From positions 1 through 6,109 of the forward strand of contig DGBL01000181.1 in NCBI GenBank assembly GCA_002384315.1: a DNA stretch of 6,109 nucleotides. Reading direction: 5' to 3'. The notes beneath the pieces were generated by a model. That model saw only the letters and a list, made by a program, of their open reading frames with translations. It was not told where the DNA came from and made no database searches. Made by a program: the position numbers and the translations under genes. This DNA is from Micrococcaceae bacterium UBA4005 (GTDB lineage: Bacteria; Actinomycetota; Actinomycetes; Actinomycetales; Micrococcaceae). Below are positions 5,879 through 6,109 of this stretch, one piece after another. Positions within the stretch are counted from its first letter, which is position 1. Each line of letters starts with the position of its first letter.

Positions 5879-6109
5879 TCATCCCTGCGGGACGGTCCAG
5901 CGCAGGCGTGTACCTTCGCCGGGAGCGCTGGTGACTCGGAAGGTTCCGCCCAGCATCACGGCACGATGTTCCAGATTTTCGAGCCCGCTCAGCCTCGACG
6001 GGGCGGAAAATCCGCGGCCGTTATCTTCGATCGTCAGGTCTGCCAGGCCGTCTGCTGCGTTGACAGTCAGGATGATCTCACTGGCGTGCGAATGCCGGAG
6101 CGCGTTGGA
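5879..6109 (-). CDS. Sensor histidine kinase, C-terminal ATP-binding end (runs off right edge)
   Basis: The minus strand is open from the window edge to a TGA at 5881-5879, giving the last 76 residues of a protein. It begins SNALRHSHASEI, the N-box of a GHKL ATPase domain, then has DLTIEDNGRGFS (the DNGxGF ADP-binding G1 box), SGLENLEHRAVMLGG (G2 box) and SAPGEGTRLRWTVP at the end. The GLxNLxxRAxxLGG pattern is characteristic of the NarL/DesK/DevS class (HisKA_3 dimerisation domain), not of EnvZ/PhoR-type kinases. The sensor, dimerisation and phospho-histidine regions lie outside the window, so the signal cannot be told; related actinobacterial kinases often carry GAF or PAS sensors. The kinase should phosphorylate the receiver encoded 75 bp downstream, an inference from position. 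Confidence 0.93.
   Translation of the reverse strand, partial: SNALRHSHASEIILTVNAADGLADLTIEDNGRGFSAPSRLSGLENLEHRAVMLGGTFRVTSAPGEGTRLRWTVPQG

Overview
The window comes from a high-GC Gram-positive bacterium, most likely a member of the Micrococcaceae (Arthrobacter or a close relative). The basis is protein content I recognise: the N-terminus of ribosomal protein S1, an actinobacterial-type DNA polymerase I with a tyrosine in motif B, and an Eis-family acetyltransferase. TANNNT-type -10 boxes close to start codons also fit actinobacteria. The genus is an inference from recall, not from a search.

Layout from left to right. Positions 1-519 (minus) hold the first 173 codons of rpsA, which runs off the left edge. 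Positions 520-809 are non-coding and appear to carry a strong sigma70-like promoter for rpsA (TTGACT, 17 bp, TAGACT), a leader of about 217 nt, and a GC-rich hairpin just behind the preceding gene. Positions 810-2096 (minus) encode an Eis-like GNAT acetyltransferase. Its ATG overlaps the stop codon of polA (2096-4846, minus) in a TAATG junction, so polA and the acetyltransferase look like a two-gene operon reading towards rpsA. A PaaI/YdiI-type hotdog thioesterase (4866-5363, plus) diverges from polA with only 19 bp between the preferred starts. It converges on a receiver-only response regulator (5405-5803, minus). Upstream of the regulator on the same strand is the C-terminal end of a NarL/DesK-type sensor histidine kinase (5879-6109, minus), which runs off the right edge.

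How the genes work together: rpsA and polA are core translation and DNA-replication/repair genes. The thioesterase is probably an acyl-CoA hydrolase, possibly acting in menaquinone synthesis. The kinase and receiver form a two-component pair whose output is not a fused DNA-binding domain. The window is essentially a conserved housekeeping neighbourhood. I found no mobile element, CRISPR array, tRNA or rRNA, and no convincing new system. The points most worth a second look are the long rpsA leader, the very tight polA/thioesterase divergent junction with a possible leaderless GTG start, and the stand-alone receiver, which seems to have its own promoter behind a hairpin.
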